A stretch of DNA of 38,444 nt from Stereocaulon alpinum (taxonomy: Eukaryota > Ascomycota > Lecanoromycetes > Lecanorales > Stereocaulaceae): assembly GCA_018257865.1 (NCBI GenBank), contig JAEUBA010000161.1, positions 1 to 38,444 on the forward strand, in the 5' to 3' direction. Below are positions 22,374-33,800 of this stretch, in pieces (position 1 is the stretch's first letter; every line of letters begins with the position of its first letter). The notes beneath the pieces were generated by a model. It saw nothing but the letters and a program-made list of their open reading frames with translations. It was not told the origin of the DNA and ran no database searches. Position numbers and translations under genes: made by a program.

Positions 22374-23295
22374 TTATGTCTGGGATTCCCGATTTGAAAT
22401 CCGTCCTAGCACGCGCATTCTCAGTTTTCTTAAATCATATTCAAGAATACGGGCGTTACTGCTTTCTTCCGACTCTTCAATATCGCTTTCATATAAGGAT
22501 TCCGGGGATTTATTCTGCGTCCGTCTGAGATCCTCGAGATTTTCCTCTATTTCTCGGTCGACCTTCTCTCTCTTCTCGGAGACGGTCGGGGAAGGTGTTA
22601 TCTGCTCATCAAAGATCGTAGAAAATGGTGCGTTGAATTCTGGATCCTTGGCATCAAGAAGTGCAAGCTTTTCTTCTTCGTTGCTGAGATCGGAAACAGA
22701 TAGAGTATCCTGATCGGTTGGGTTTATGATCAAATATCCCCCATCGTCAGTATTCCGGCTGACGTAGCTCGTTAAGTCGTCCAAAGCGTCGATGGTGGAG
22801 TTCCGACATTCCACGGAATTGGATTCAAGACTTAATGCGGCAGTGATAGGGTGCCCGTCTGGATACCCAGCTAAATTGCGCCTAATGGAATAAGCTGTAG
22901 TGAAAAGAAGGGGGTTATAGAAGGCCCTCAGAAGCTTCCTGAATATCCTCCATGGCGCTCTCTAGGCTGTCCAAATGATCATCTTTGCTTTGAATTTGCT
23001 CAACGATCCCCTTGTGGGAGTCCTTGTACCATTTATCGTTGAATGCTTTGCGTAATCTGATCTCCCTGCGGTATCAAGTGGATTAGCTGGTGCAGCGCAA
23101 ATGAAGACTCTCCTCCATCCACTCAGATCTCCACCTTATCACTTCCTCGACTTTTACCAAACGTTCATCTGGAGGATCATGAATGCTTAATTTGAAAGCC
23201 CGATTCGCTTCAGCGGCTCTTTCTTGGGCTCTTTTATACGCTTGGTGTTCTCTGTCTCGCTCAGTGGTTTTGTATGTGGGAATGTAGGACGACAT
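22374..23295 (-). CDS. Hypothetical charged protein
   Basis: Three minus-strand exons fit in phase: 23,295-23,123; 23,065-23,005; 22,961-22,374, giving about 273 residues. The introns are 57 bp (GTGGAT...CAG) and 43 bp (GTTGAG...TAG). Residues 1-78 are charged and helical (AYKRAQERAAEANRAFKL, then KVEEVIRWRSEEIRLRKAFN). The middle part (WRIFRKLLRAFYNPLLFTT, then RRNLAGYPDGHPITAALSL) is the most conserved-looking. The rest is acidic and low in hydrophobics (KREKVDREIEENLEDL, YESDIEESEESS), probably disordered or coiled coil. No membrane segment or signal peptide is seen, and the family is not recognised. If the 43-bp intron is retained, the protein ends soon after (EDIQEASEGLL). It lies at the right edge of the gene island, next to RIP-mutated DNA. 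Confidence 0.6.
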
Positions 23296-23539
23296 GTTAC
23301 TTGTGTATCACTTTCTGATACGACTGTGATTTTTCAAAGAAATTCAGGGTAGTAAAATGGAGGAGAGAAGTTGGGAGAGAGGAGTTGGAGGAAAGAAAGC
23401 GGAAGGTGAAATTCATTTTTCACTGAAGTAGATCACACGCAAGGCTAAAGACGGTATAGAATGTAGTAACACGTACCTTATTCACATTGGCTACTAGAGT
23501 TATCTAACCACACTCTTCAATCAAGCCTAAATATAAACT
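23296..23539. other. 5' flank of the hypothetical gene
   Basis: This is non-mutated sequence upstream (in the minus sense) of the ATG at 23,295, with a purine-rich patch at about 23,358-23,405. It is a candidate promoter and leader. It ends at the primer-binding-site-like motif next to the RIP border. Confidence 0.35.
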
Positions 23540-23552
23540 TGTTCGGGCGCCA
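23540..23552 (-). promoter_or_regulatory. Retroelement primer-binding-site-like motif
   Basis: On the minus strand the 13 bases read TGGCGCCCGAACA. This is the form of a tRNA 3'-end-complementary primer-binding site found just inside a 5' LTR. The strongly AT-rich RIP-mutated DNA directly on its LTR side (23,553-23,993) would then be a decayed LTR. The partner element internal region is not recognisable downstream, where the hypothetical gene begins. Confidence 0.4.
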
Positions 23553-23993
23553 AAATTAACCTATATTAGAATAATAACTAAATAAGTATACTAGCTAGTA
23601 CGATTTGTAGAATTTTAGAGGCTGAAAAGGAGTAAGAGCGGAGTTTCGCTCTCCTTTACACTTTCTAAATCTAACCAATTTTGATATAGCTAGCTACGGC
23701 TTTACGTGAGATAGAGTAGGCTTAGACTTTAGTAAAATAAGAAGGACTAAGTATATTATTAAAGGTAAGTACTATACTATCTTAGTAAGTAATTACCTTA
23801 CTTTTTACTTATCTTTACTGCTAAATAAAACGGTAAGACTTAGGTAACTTCGAACGAGCTAAAACTTAAAGATAACGGAGAAGATATTAAAAGGATAGAA
23901 GATTTAACTAGTACTTTATCTATATAAAGTCGAAAGTATATTTTTTATTAATATATTAAAAACAAATAAAATATTATAAATAAAGATTAATTA
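23553..23993 (-). repeat. AT-rich RIP-mutated DNA, possible decayed LTR
   Basis: This marks the right border of the gene island. Composition switches abruptly to TA-rich sequence with few CpA/TpG. Its position beside a primer-binding-site-like motif suggests an old LTR of about 430 bp, but no second copy is in the window. No gene is seen. Confidence 0.35.
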
Positions 23994-25166
23994 GGCTAGC
24001 GATAGAGATATACCTATACGTAGTACTAGCTACGAACCTAAATACTTATTTAGAGCTAAGATATCTCCCCTAATATATTATAGATTAAATAATATTAAGA
24101 TATTATATAATTACTAAAAACTTACTATATAGAGTTTTTAGATAATATAATAATACCTACCCTAACTCTACTATAACTATAATACCTTCTCTATAATTAA
24201 GACTAGATAGTTAGAATTAGTATTAGGTATAGTATCTTAGCCTAATAAGTAAAGAGTATAGGTAATACCTACTACTACTATTAATTTAAAAAAATCTAAT
24301 ACCTACGTATACTTAATATATATCTACTAGTTAAAACTAACGCGTAGTCTATTTTAGGGAAAGGTTAGGGTAATAGGTATATATAGCTAAGAGAAGGATA
24401 TACTAAGTTATAAATTAGAAAGTATATTTTAGAAAAGAACGGCCCTATCTAAGTAGTTAAGTAGGTCTTTAGTATTAGCGATATTATATAAATATACTTA
24501 TAAGCTAAAGGGTTAGTCCCCCTAAAGTAAAGTATATAAGGATAGAAGTAGGTACTATCTAATATAACTAGCGGGATACTATACTATTTAATTCTTTATA
24601 TAAGTATAGGCCTCCTAAGCTATATATACGGCCTTCTATCTCTTATATCTTCGACTAGTAAACTACCGAATTACTAAACCTAATACTACTACGGGTACTA
24701 CCGAATACTACTAATATTAGCGCTAATAATTTAAACTCTTATAGAGTAATTAACCCTTCCCTCCCCCCCCTTAGTATTAATATAGTTAATATTAAAGAAA
24801 GTTATAGGGCGCTTAGCGCTATAATAAAGTTAAAGGATATAAAGTTATATAGTAAAGTCTCTAAGAGCTGAGCGTAGTAAAGGGTAGGTATAGTATAGAT
24901 AGTTAAAGGGAAATAGTATTATAGAATACTTAGCGTATACTATTAGAGGATATATAGTTAATATTTCCGGTAATAAAGAGGCCTAGGGCTAAATCCTTAG
25001 ACTAAAGTAGTTATATTATTAAGGATAAGTAGGAGTTTTTATCTAGGTATTATACTATAGTTTCTCTTATAGCTAGGAGAGGTATACTATATATACTATC
25101 TACTAGTTTTGTAAATAATATAATAGAATACCCTTATTAGTATATATAAATACTAGAATAGGCGTA
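23994..25166 (+). repeat. 1.17-kb repeat, copy 3 (complete, inverted, RIP-mutated)
   Basis: This is the reverse complement of 965-2138 over its full length, including the GGCTAGCGATAGAG-type start (23,994) and the shared terminal sequence at 25,125-25,166 followed by a short AT-rich tail. It is mutated to a similar degree as copy 2, but not at all the same sites. No coding potential is seen. Confidence 0.75.
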
Positions 25167-25660
25167 TAAATTAACTAACTAATTTACTATATACTTTATA
25201 TACTTAAGGTATATCTATACTTATATACTTACTCTTATATTATCGTTTAGCTTATTTTCTATTATCTCTATTTTATATTATAATACCCTTAAAGAGCGTT
25301 AATTTAGTATTAATTAATTAACTTTTAGAAAGTTAAAATTAGTACTTAAATATTAGAACCTTTCTTTATCTTTTACTATAGTTTCGTAAAAAGCTTAACG
25401 AGTACCTAATTAGACTTAGCTAGAAGGTATCTATCGGTATACCCTCTTACTAGGTAGTAACGATTAGTAGGTAGCCTAATCCCCTATTACCTACCCTAGA
25501 TAATCTAATTCGTAGGGTATCTATTAGGCTTAGTAAACTAGGGATTATCTTGAATCTAGCTAGCTAAGCTATAGTATTTTATCTAAGAGTAGGCGCTAAG
25601 CCGCTATTACGGAGTACGGAGCGAAGTTATTCCGATACTAGTAAAGTTTTAGAAAGTTGA
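25167..25660. other. AT-rich RIP-mutated DNA, probable copia 3' end/LTR
   Basis: This lies between the 1.17-kb repeat and the end of the copia RNase H. Two similar words around TTTAGAAAGTT occur near 25,325 and 25,647 but do not define an LTR pair. No gene is seen. Confidence 0.35.
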
Positions 25661-26419
25661 AAAGATAGTACTAATTAACGCTAAATCTAGTAAATAGCTA
25701 GTAAAGAAATAGGCCTATAAGGCTAAGTAATACTATAATCTAATTAGTTAGATTATAGCTTCCCTTTCTACTTAGGCGTTTATCTTTAACTTAATAGCGT
25801 TACTATCTACTAATTACTTTAAAGCCTAGTAGTAGCGCTCCTTAGTTATAGTATCTACTAGGTTATAATTTCTATTAATCTACCGTACCTTATTAATTTC
25901 CCTTCTCTTATAGGACTGCCGTAGTCCTATTATATCGATTATTAGGCGTTTCTTAGCGGTAGTCCTAAGGCGTATAATATAATCGTATAGGGAGTAGGAG
26001 TCGGTATATAGGATTAGTAGGATCTTTACCTAAGTAATTCCCTTAATAGTAGATTATAGGGCGGTAGTAATATCGAACCCTACTACTATTATATATAGCT
26101 CTAAAGCTAGTACCGATCTTATAACTCTCTTATATTTAGTACTACTCTAGTAGATAATATTACCGCTAATATTAATTAATAATTTATTAAGCTATTACTC
26201 GTTAGTAAGGATAATAATATATTTAATCTAAGAGCTAAGGTTAGCGTTATTAGTAAAGGCCGTATTAATAAAGACTAGTAGTTTCAGCTTCTCTAAAGCA
26301 AGCTTAATAAATTATAGGCCGTAGCGGTTATTTTCCTTCTACTAATTTAGCTATTTATTTAACTAATTAGCGTTTTCTTTCGCTGGTTAAGTAATTTAGG
26401 CTACTTTAGATAGGGTAAA

Positions 26420-26551
26420 TGTAAGGAGTAGACAGACTCTGGGCCAGAGTCCTACCCCTCTGCCACCTAGAAGAGGCAAAAGTCAAGGATATCGGGTCCG
26501 ATACCTAGAAGTCCCCCTATTAGGGCCCTTATAGCGTATCTACCCCTTATA
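26420..26551 (-). repeat. TRIM-like element LTR (3' in sense direction)
   Basis: This 132-bp terminal repeat differs from its partner at 27,011-27,142 at only a few positions, mostly C/T and G/A. It keeps the original TG end (TGTAAGGAG). Confidence 0.8.
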
Positions 26552-26910
26552 ACTATTCCCCCCCTTAAGGGACTCGCCCCCGAGGACTACTAATAGTGTA
26601 AGTTGAACTTCCCCCAGATCAACGCCGCTTAGCGAAAGTTATCGGGTCGCAAGGCCCCCGTAGAGCGCCTCACTAAGGCCTAGTTAAAGCCCCCGCAGGG
26701 CGCCTCTAAGCTGGCCATACTATGCCTAGTTGAGGCCCTTGCCAGGGTGCCTCTAAGCTGGCTAATCCGCGCGGTTACTTGCGCGATACTATACCTAGTT
26801 GAGGCCCTTGCTAGGGTGCCTCTAAGCTGGCCAATCCGCGCGTGATAGCGTAATACTATGCCTAGTTGAGGCCCTTACTAGGGTGCCTCTAAGCTGGCCA
26901 ATCAGCGCGG

Positions 26911-27005
26911 TATAACGCGATATTCAGTGCCCCTCCAGGAGTCGAACCCCCGACCTTATACGCTAAGGCGCCTGGGCGATTAACTAACGGAGTATCAGAC
27001 CCGAT
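26911..27005 (-). other. tRNA-like segment inside the TRIM-like element
   Basis: The minus strand carries a B-box-like word GGTTCGACTCC followed by AGGGGCAC. An A-box-like stretch and a CCTT...AAGG hairpin lie upstream. The expected acceptor partner GTGCCCC appears as ATACTCC, three transitions away. The variable loop and part of the T-stem do not fit, so this is not a functional tRNA gene. It may be a tRNA-derived module or chance similarity. Confidence 0.4.
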
Positions 27006-27010
27006 ATAAT

Positions 27011-27142
27011 TATAAGGAGTAGACAGACTCCAGGCTAGAGTCCTACCCCTCTGCTACTTAGAAGAGGCAAAAGTCAAGGATATCGGGTCCGATACCTAGA
27101 AGTCCCCCTATTAGGGCCCTTATAGCGTATCTACCCCTTATA
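27011..27142 (-). repeat. TRIM-like element LTR (5' in sense direction)
   Basis: This is the partner of 26,420-26,551, also 132 bp, with ends TATAAGG...CCTTATA. It is followed by the target duplication GTAAA. Confidence 0.8.
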
Positions 27143-29989
27143 GTAAAGGCTATCTCTAGTTAATATATAGAGGCTATATAGGCGCCTTAAGCCCTTTCCT
27201 TAATATATTACGATTTAATATCGCTAGTAGTATCGATTATATTAATTTTACTACACTACCGTTATTAGGAGAGCTTTAGAATATCGCCGTTACTAGAAAT
27301 AGTAGTACCGTTGAATCGGAGGTCTTTTTCTTTATCTAGCTTCTTAATTAGCTTTGCTAGAAAGCCTATATTAAGGCGTACTTACTCTTCTAGCTCTAAG
27401 TATTCGGCTATTCCGTAAAATAGGGAGTTGTTAGTTTATAGGCTAATAATTACCTACTTAGAGAATATTAGGCAGGGATCGAATAAGGAGACGGTAAGAC
27501 CTAGCCTTCTAGTATAGTAGTTATAGTAGGTTTTAAACTAATATATCCCTACTTCTAAGACGCTATATAGGGGGTAGACTACTTTTAGTATATTATCTCC
27601 TAGGTTAGTACCTTACGGCGGTTTTATATAGATAGGGCGGCTTAGTACTAAAGTCGACTATATATAAGCTTACGAGATATCGCGTATATAGAGGTCTCGT
27701 AGTAGAATTATAGTAAGGTAAACGATAAGGCGTTAGCTAACGCGTTAAATTATTAGTAACTACGTTAGTACCTCCTTCTTACCTTTATTATTATAAGCTT
27801 AGACGACTAGTCTAGACTTTTCGAATAGCGTAGTATTATCCTACTTAATATTATCGACGAATCGGTAGCTGAAGATATATGTATACGGCGGTATATCTTA
27901 CTTACTAATAATCTTAAAGACTCCTTTAGTAATAAGGCCGTCGATTTCTTTTTAGCGAGAGTCGATAAATAGGTTATTTAGTAATTAAATAGCGCCTTCT
28001 AACTAAAGCTTTATTAATAGCTCGATATCTAATTACTCCTTATTAGTAAGGTGAGTGTAGCGGGTAGGTAGGTATCGCTATTACTACGGATTCTAGCGCG
28101 TAGTAGTAGCTTCTTTAGTTAGCAGATCCGCTTAAGTTATAGGAGGCGTTTTATTAGTTAATTCGACTAAGTAAGGCTTAACTAATATAATTCGAAAGGT
28201 CGTAGGGCTGCTACTAAGTTTAACCGTATAGGCTTAGTTATCTATAGCGAGTAGTTAGTAGGGCCCTTTCTATCCTTTACTTTCTTACTAGACTAAGATA
28301 TTACTATTAATAGGAACGTCTAGGATAGCGTCGCTTTATAGACCGTTACGATAGCGTAAGGCTTTAGTAACGTCTCTTTTTACTAATAATTCTAATACTT
28401 CTTTTATTACGCGTTTAATAGCCTTACCTCTCTCCGTAATTAATAGGTATATAGGGTCTAATTTAGTAAGCTTTAGAAATATACCGAATAAAAGTAGTAT
28501 AGGAGTTAGCCTATTAGGTCTAGCTATATTATTAATTACCTTAATAGTAATTTATAGGACAAATTACTTACCTAATAGTAGTAGGTCTTCGCGGATAATA
28601 TTATAAGCACGCCTAAGAGGCGTATAGTAGCGTTTAACTAGTCCGACTAAGTAGTATACTTTAATAAGGACGTATTTAACGTTAATTACTATTGCTTTCG
28701 CCTTAGAGGCGAATTTAACGCTAGTGAATTACTTACTAGCGTCGTAGACTAGTATATCTAGTAGTCTAATATAGGTATTAATCTAGTAGGCCCTTAGGGT
28801 ATCCTAGACTATTTCCGCTAAAATATCCTTAAGAAAGCGGGCGGTCTAGAAGCGTATAGCCTTATTAACTATATATAGGATTAGAACCGTAGGGCTATCT
28901 AAATATATAATATTAATTATTACTAAGTAATTAAATTATAAGTCGTTTTTAATAGTAAATTTAAACCTTTCTAGTAATCTTCTATATTTCTAGTAAGTTA
29001 AGTAGAACTTACTAAGTCGGTTAATAGCGTCCTAGTTAAAACGGTAGCTAAAGCGCTTTAGCAAGCGTACTAAGCGTATTATTAATAGGTATCTAAAGCG
29101 ACGGTATAGACGTCGAAGATCCTACTCTATTAATTAGCTACTTATAATACCGTTATTAGTATAGGTATTAATATAGGCGTTAGATAGTAATATTCCCTAT
29201 ATAAGGAATAGGTAACTATATAGCCGTACGATAGGGACTTATCTATTATCGCTAACTAAGCAGTTAGTTAGGTTATTAAAATAAAAACCTGCCTAGTTAA
29301 GGTCTTATAGGTAGAGAAGGAATAGTATATTAGCGTTAATAATATAGAATTCGATAACACTAATTAGTAAATCAACGGTAATAGTACCTTTCGATAGGGC
29401 GTCGCTAATACCGAATTTAAATCTAGTACTACTAGCCTTATTAGTATTAATATTAACGTTTTACTTACGCCGTAGTACTAAGTATTAATTATAGCCTACT
29501 AATAAGTTATAGGTAGTACCTATATTAATTATAAGGCCGTAGAAGTAGTTATCGCCGTATCTTCTTACGGGGCGGTAGGTCTCTTCTCCTTAGATATTAA
29601 TATTATCTTAGATAGATAGTACCTTCGTAACGGCGTTTAAAGTCGCTTAATTAGCTAGCTTTTAGTATATAGCCTTATTATTAATTACACCTATTAATAT
29701 TAGGAACGATTTACCGTTACCTTAATTAGGTTAATTATTAGCGGTATCCTCCTTAGTAGTACTACCTTCGCTGTTACCTCCCTTTTCGCCTTTAACGTCG
29801 GTGAGGTATTACTTAAAGCTGCGTTAACGTTCTTCCTTAGGATAATTAGTTAACTAATATCCTTCCTTTTTATAGATAAAACATCGCTTTTTATTCGTCG
29901 AATTATTAGAGTTATATCTTAACTTAGATATTTAGATTAGCTACGACTACTAGATTCGTATAACGGGGTGGTTTAACTCCTACGGGTAA

Positions 29990-30540
29990 ATCATATAGTG
30001 TATTAAGCACTAGAAGGTAATAGAGATAGATAGTCGTTAAATTATCTTTAGCTAAGACTCCTCTCTATTATATAAGTTAAATATAAGGAAAGAATTATTC
30101 TACTAAAGGAAAACCCCTTCCTTATATATTCTCTATTAATTATACTAAGCCCTAGTATAATCTAGGTGATTTAGTCCTATATCTACTATATTAACCTATA
30201 ATCTACCTAATATACCCTAGATTACTTATATTACTAGGTCCTACCTAAAGTATCCTTTACTTGCTAACCCTATTATATACCTTACCTATAACCTTACGGG
30301 GTTACCTATAATACGATCCCCTTATTTAGTTATTTTCGTCCTAAAAGTAACTTAATAACCTAAGTATTTCTTCCTTATACTAAGGATTAAGAAACTAATA
30401 AACTCCCTTACTTATTATTACTAGTTAGTCCTAAAACTTAGGATAGCTTCCTTATTAAAACGCTCCTATTTATAGTATACTAACTTAGGCCTCCTATATT
30501 ATATAGGGGAAGTATCCGACTAATATATTAAGTATATTTA
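29990..30540. other. RIP-mutated DNA between copia and gypsy remnants
   Basis: This probably contains the 5' end and LTR of the minus-strand copia and flanking decayed sequence. No repeat pair or protein could be assigned. Confidence 0.35.
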
Positions 30541-30549
30541 TAGTAGTAA

Positions 30550-30890
30550 TAAGTATAAGCTATCTCTACTTAATATTTTTAAGTAGAAACGGATAGAGGA
30601 ATAGCGTACGAAATTATATAGCGAGGAGGATAAGGCTTTTATAAAGCTTTTTTACCTACGGAAATAAATCTAAAGGATAGAAGTAGACTAAGCGAAGATA
30701 ATCTAATAAGAGGTAAGGAATATTAAGTTCCTTAAAAAGGAGGAGGAGAAGGAAAAGGAAGTAGCTACTTCTAAAGCTCCTAATAACCTTCTATCCTTTA
30801 ATATAGGTAAGATTAACTTTTCTAAGTAGGATCCCCTAATAGTAGGTTTTAATTTTAGAACTATTCTAACTTCTTAGGGTAGTTAAGTGC
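30550..30890 (+). pseudogene. Decayed coding remnant, charged coiled-coil-like
   Basis: With RIP-type stops read through, the plus strand gives a continuous charged sequence: RTKLYSEEDKAFIKLFYLRK, then EVRNIKFLKKEEEKEKEVA, then APNNLLSFNIGKINFSK. It is oriented against both neighbouring retroelements. The stops are the TAG/TAA expected from mutated Gln/Trp codons. It could be a small nested element gene or a RIPed host gene fragment. The family is not recognised. Confidence 0.4.
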
Positions 30891-33800
30891 TAAAGGTAAC
30901 TCCTATATATTCTCTAACTAATTATAGTCTAACTACTTAATTAGGTACCTCTTTTTTCCTTTAATAACCTAATAATCTAGAATTTCCTTAATATTATACT
31001 CCTTATTATCTTAATCTAGGAGGAGCGGTGCGGTCTATAGTAGTATCTTAGGGTCTACTTTCTTAAGTAGTAAAATATAGAATACTAAGTACTTCCTTAT
31101 TAGTTATAGGAGGTCTAGTATATAGTTTATATTCCCTTTACGTTTCTTTATAAGGAATAGTCCTAGCTTTATATAATTAAGCTTATCGCTAGGCCTATTA
31201 GTTTTAAAATTTCTACGAAAAAGATATACCCTATCCCCTTTAGAAATATTTAGGCTTTTCGAACGTTTTTAATTATAATATATTACTAAGCGGTTACTTA
31301 GAAATTATAAGTCCTTCTATAGTTTTTAATAGATTCTTACTATTTCCTTAGTAATAATAGTTACTTTTTACGCTTTTAGTTCGATTCCCTTTAGTAATAG
31401 GGTTATACGTAGTTCGAACCTATAATTAGCTTAAAATAGTATTATACCTATTAGGTTAGATATTAATCTATTATATACTAGCTACGCTACTAGTAGGTAG
31501 GATACCTAATTATCTTATTAGTAGTTAATATAGCACCGAAGATATTATCCTAGTATTTAGTTAGTTCTCTCTATCTAACTATCTATCTACGGGTAAAATA
31601 CTATACTTATCTTTATCTTAATTCCTATTATATCTATTAATAATCTCTAAAACTTAGAGGTAAAGAGTTTATCTCTATCTAAGATAATCTCTTTAGGAAG
31701 CCTATAGTTAGCTACTACTATTCGTAAGAACGTATACGCTAGATCTTTAATATTTAATACTTCCTTATATAGTACGAAATACGCTATCTTAGTTAAACGG
31801 TTATTAATTACTAAGATTATATTATAGTATATACCTATTAGTCGTTTCTTCGACTTTAGGAGTTTAATAACGAAATCCTATATAATACTATTCTACGGAC
31901 TATCTAAGATTACTAGTAATTTTAACTCTCTATAAGGCTTATATTAGGAATACTTCGTCCTAATGTATATATTATATTTATTAATACGATCCTTAATATA
32001 TTTTTATATCTAAGGAAAATAGAAGTTATAAGATATCTTAAGTATCTTCTTAATTCCCTAATATCTACTAGAGCTCTCTACTTTATAGTAAATCCTAAAA
32101 ATTTCTCTTTAAGTACTTATAAGGATATAAATCTATTTTTAGAAGGTTAGTAGTCTTAGATTTATTTTCTTAAATAAGTTATAGCTATTAATATCTTTAT
32201 AGATCTTAGATATAACTTTATCCTTTAATAAATCTTCTAGTATCCTTTTAGTTAAATCTTCGCTATTAATAGTTATTATTACTACTATATATAGTCCGGC
32301 TATATTAGGTTGTAATAATTTATCCTTATAATATATTAGAACCGTTTTAGAACTCTACTAAACGTTTAATATATAATTAGCTCTTCTATTAAGTATATCT
32401 ATAGTATTATTCTCGCTACCCTTAATATATTCTATTCTAAAATTAAATGTTAATAACTCTTTATACTACTAAGCTAGACGTCTATTAAGCTCCTTAGTTA
32501 ATAGAAAGAATATTAAATTCTTATAGTCTATTAAGACCTAAACCTAGTACTTAGTTCCTTCTAGATAAACCTTCTAAATACGAAATATATCTATAATAGT
32601 AAGTAACTCTTTATTATATATTAGATATCTAGTTTTAGTATCTAGTAACTTCCTACTATAGAAGGCTATAGGGTACTAATAATAAGTAATACCTATTTTC
32701 CCTATTTTTCCCGTATTAGGGCTATTATTTATAGATAGTTAGCTAATTACTACTCTAATTACTCTATTAGAGGTATTAGTATAGAGGCGAATAGGCAACT
32801 CTAAGTTAAACTAATATAATATTAGACTAGAAGCGAACTACTTTTAAAGGGTCTTAAAGGATACCTCTACTTCCTTTAACTATATAAATAGTACTTCGTT
32901 ACGGGTTAAGCTAGTAAGAGGTATAATAATTTTCGAATATCTATAGATAAACTTTTAATAGAAATTCGTAAAACTAAGAAATAATTATACTTCTTTCTTA
33001 TTTATAGGTATAGGCTACTTAATTATACTTTTTACCTTTTCTAAGTCTATCTCTAATCCTTAGTTAGAGATAATAAACCTTAGAAACTTAACTCTTTTTT
33101 AGTAAAATTTATATTTTAATAACTTTAAGCGTAGATCTACTTACTTAAGCTTTTTTAGTACCTTTTATACTTACTTAATATATTCTTTATATATATTTAA
33201 GTATATAAGTATATTATTAATATATACTAGGACGAAGTTATCTAAATATTCTTTTAGAATATTATTAATAAATACCTAAAATATTATAGGCGCGTTCGTT
33301 AATCTAAATAGTATTATAAGGTATTCGTAGAGACCCTATCTTATATAGAAAGCTATTTTCTACTTATTACCTTTCTTTATATATATTTAGTTAAATACTC
33401 TTAGAATATTAAACTTAGTAAACTATTTCTTACCTTAAAGCTTATCCTAAAGCTCTCCTATTAATAGTAAGGGATAACTATTCTTTATAATTATCTTATT
33501 AAGTACTCTATAATCTATATATAGATATAATTCTCTACCTAGTTTAGATATAAATAGGATAGGATATCCTATAGGTAATTAAGATTTTTAAATAAACCCC
33601 TTCTATTTATTTTCTTTAATATACTTTATAAGAGTAACGGCTTTATTTTATAATAGCGGGTATATTAGCTTCTTTATAGATTCTTTACTTAGGATTAGTT
33701 TAATCTTATAGTCTTATAGTTAGTACTTAGGAAAGGCTTTATTAATACTCTCTTCCTAAAATAGGGTTCTAAATTCTATATATTCGTTTAGGATTTTTAT

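Larger units (their letters stand above)
26420..27142 (-). mobile_element. TRIM-like miniature LTR element, single copy
   Basis: The 723-bp element is inserted in the copia remnant with a perfect 5-bp target duplication GTAAA (26,415-26,419 and 27,143-27,147). It has two 132-bp LTRs (26,420-26,551 and 27,011-27,142) that begin and end TGTAAGG...CCTTATA on the plus strand, from ancestral TG...CA. On the minus (sense) strand a polypurine run AAGGGGGGGAA ends just before the 3' LTR. The 459-bp interior has no open frame. It holds a tRNA-like segment and about three tandem 70-bp repeats containing CTCTAAGCTGGCC. CpA and TpG are largely kept, so it postdates or escaped most RIP. It must have been moved by enzymes of another LTR element. 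Confidence 0.82.
25660..29990 (-). mobile_element. Ty1/copia retrotransposon remnant
   Basis: The minus strand, with RIP stops ignored, reads in copia order. At about 29,900-29,830 is a gag zinc knuckle (KCFIYKKEG...). At about 29,560-29,400 is a protease-like segment. At about 29,400-28,700 is integrase (FGISDALSKGTITVDL, a histidine/cysteine domain and a catalytic core). At about 27,900-27,150 is reverse transcriptase (SRLVVQAYNNKGKKEVLT, LKVVYPLYSVLEVG, LFDPCLIFSK). At about 26,400-25,740 is RNase H (LILYTDSYSLYDYI, RLIIDIIGLRQSYKRREI). A TRIM-like element is inserted between reverse transcriptase and RNase H (26,420-27,142). LTR limits could not be fixed. The copy is inactive. Confidence 0.85.

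Noticed and set aside
26940..27000. Functional tRNA gene
   Set aside because: The T-stem is only partly paired, the variable loop is missing and position 33 is not T. It lies inside a transposable element.
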